Source: CAYLJJ01 sp964384025 (GTDB lineage: Bacteria; Myxococcota_A; Bradymonadia; UBA7976; UBA1532). From it: 14,009 nucleotides of DNA. Where the stretch lies: NCBI GenBank assembly GCA_964384025.1, contig CAYLJJ010000129.1, forward strand, positions 1 through 14,009, in the 5' to 3' direction. Position numbers and translations under genes: made by a program. Under the pieces are notes generated by a model, which was not told the origin of the DNA, did not search any database, and worked only from the letters and a program-made list of their open reading frames with translations. Numbering within the stretch: the first letter of the stretch is position 1; every line of letters begins with the position of its first letter. Shown here piece by piece: positions 13,959-14,009 of the stretch.

Positions 13959-14009
13959 CAAACATAGTCTGAACGAGTTAGTTTGGGCTCAGGTTCACTT
14001 AAAGCCGTC

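Overview
The window is about 14 kb of moderately GC-rich bacterial chromosome. It looks like a Gram-negative with the cell-surface style of the former Deltaproteobacteria (Myxococcota and relatives). The clues are a lipoprotein with Calx-beta-like, Cys-rich and FG-GAP modules, a thrombospondin-type-3 repeat protein ending in a Cys/hydrophobic/basic tail, a tripartite RND efflux operon, an injection-system tail-tube protein and a tRNA gene without an encoded CCA. This placement is an inference; there is no rRNA or marker gene to settle it.

Layout. From 1 to 4241 three genes read leftwards, probably as one operon: a POT-like MFS transporter, then (15 bp later) a 743-residue lipoprotein with a C-terminal FG-GAP/VCBS region, then the N-terminus of a membrane protein resembling the YqiJ/DUF1449 family, cut by the window edge inside a 24-bp tandem repeat. 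A divergent intergenic region separates these from a rightward polyprenol/phytol/diacylglycerol-kinase-like membrane protein (4388-5341). From 5569 to 11008 there is a tightly coupled RND efflux operon: a lipoprotein membrane-fusion protein, a 1035-residue inner-membrane pump and a TolC-family outer-membrane channel, joined by 4-bp ATGA and GTGA overlaps. The three proteins should assemble into one envelope-spanning exporter; its substrate cannot be told from sequence.

Between 11009 and 11624 lies a decayed AlbA_2/RecG-like ATP-binding protein gene with an internal deletion and two frame changes. It is followed by a secreted protein with twelve calcium-binding TSP3 repeats (11625-12812). That gene converges on and overlaps by 90 bp a leftward gene for a gp19-family tail-tube protein (12723-13808), which carries an unusual C-terminal extension of about 210 residues. 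A tRNA-Asn(GTT) gene with a plausible promoter closes the window.

The most interesting points are the extended, apparently solitary gp19-family protein; the overlap of its 3' end with the TSP3 gene, with a hairpin inside the overlap; the POT-like transporter with a roughly 110-residue insertion; and a strong excess of GATC tetranucleotides in the coding regions. I see no complete new multi-gene defence or mobile system here.
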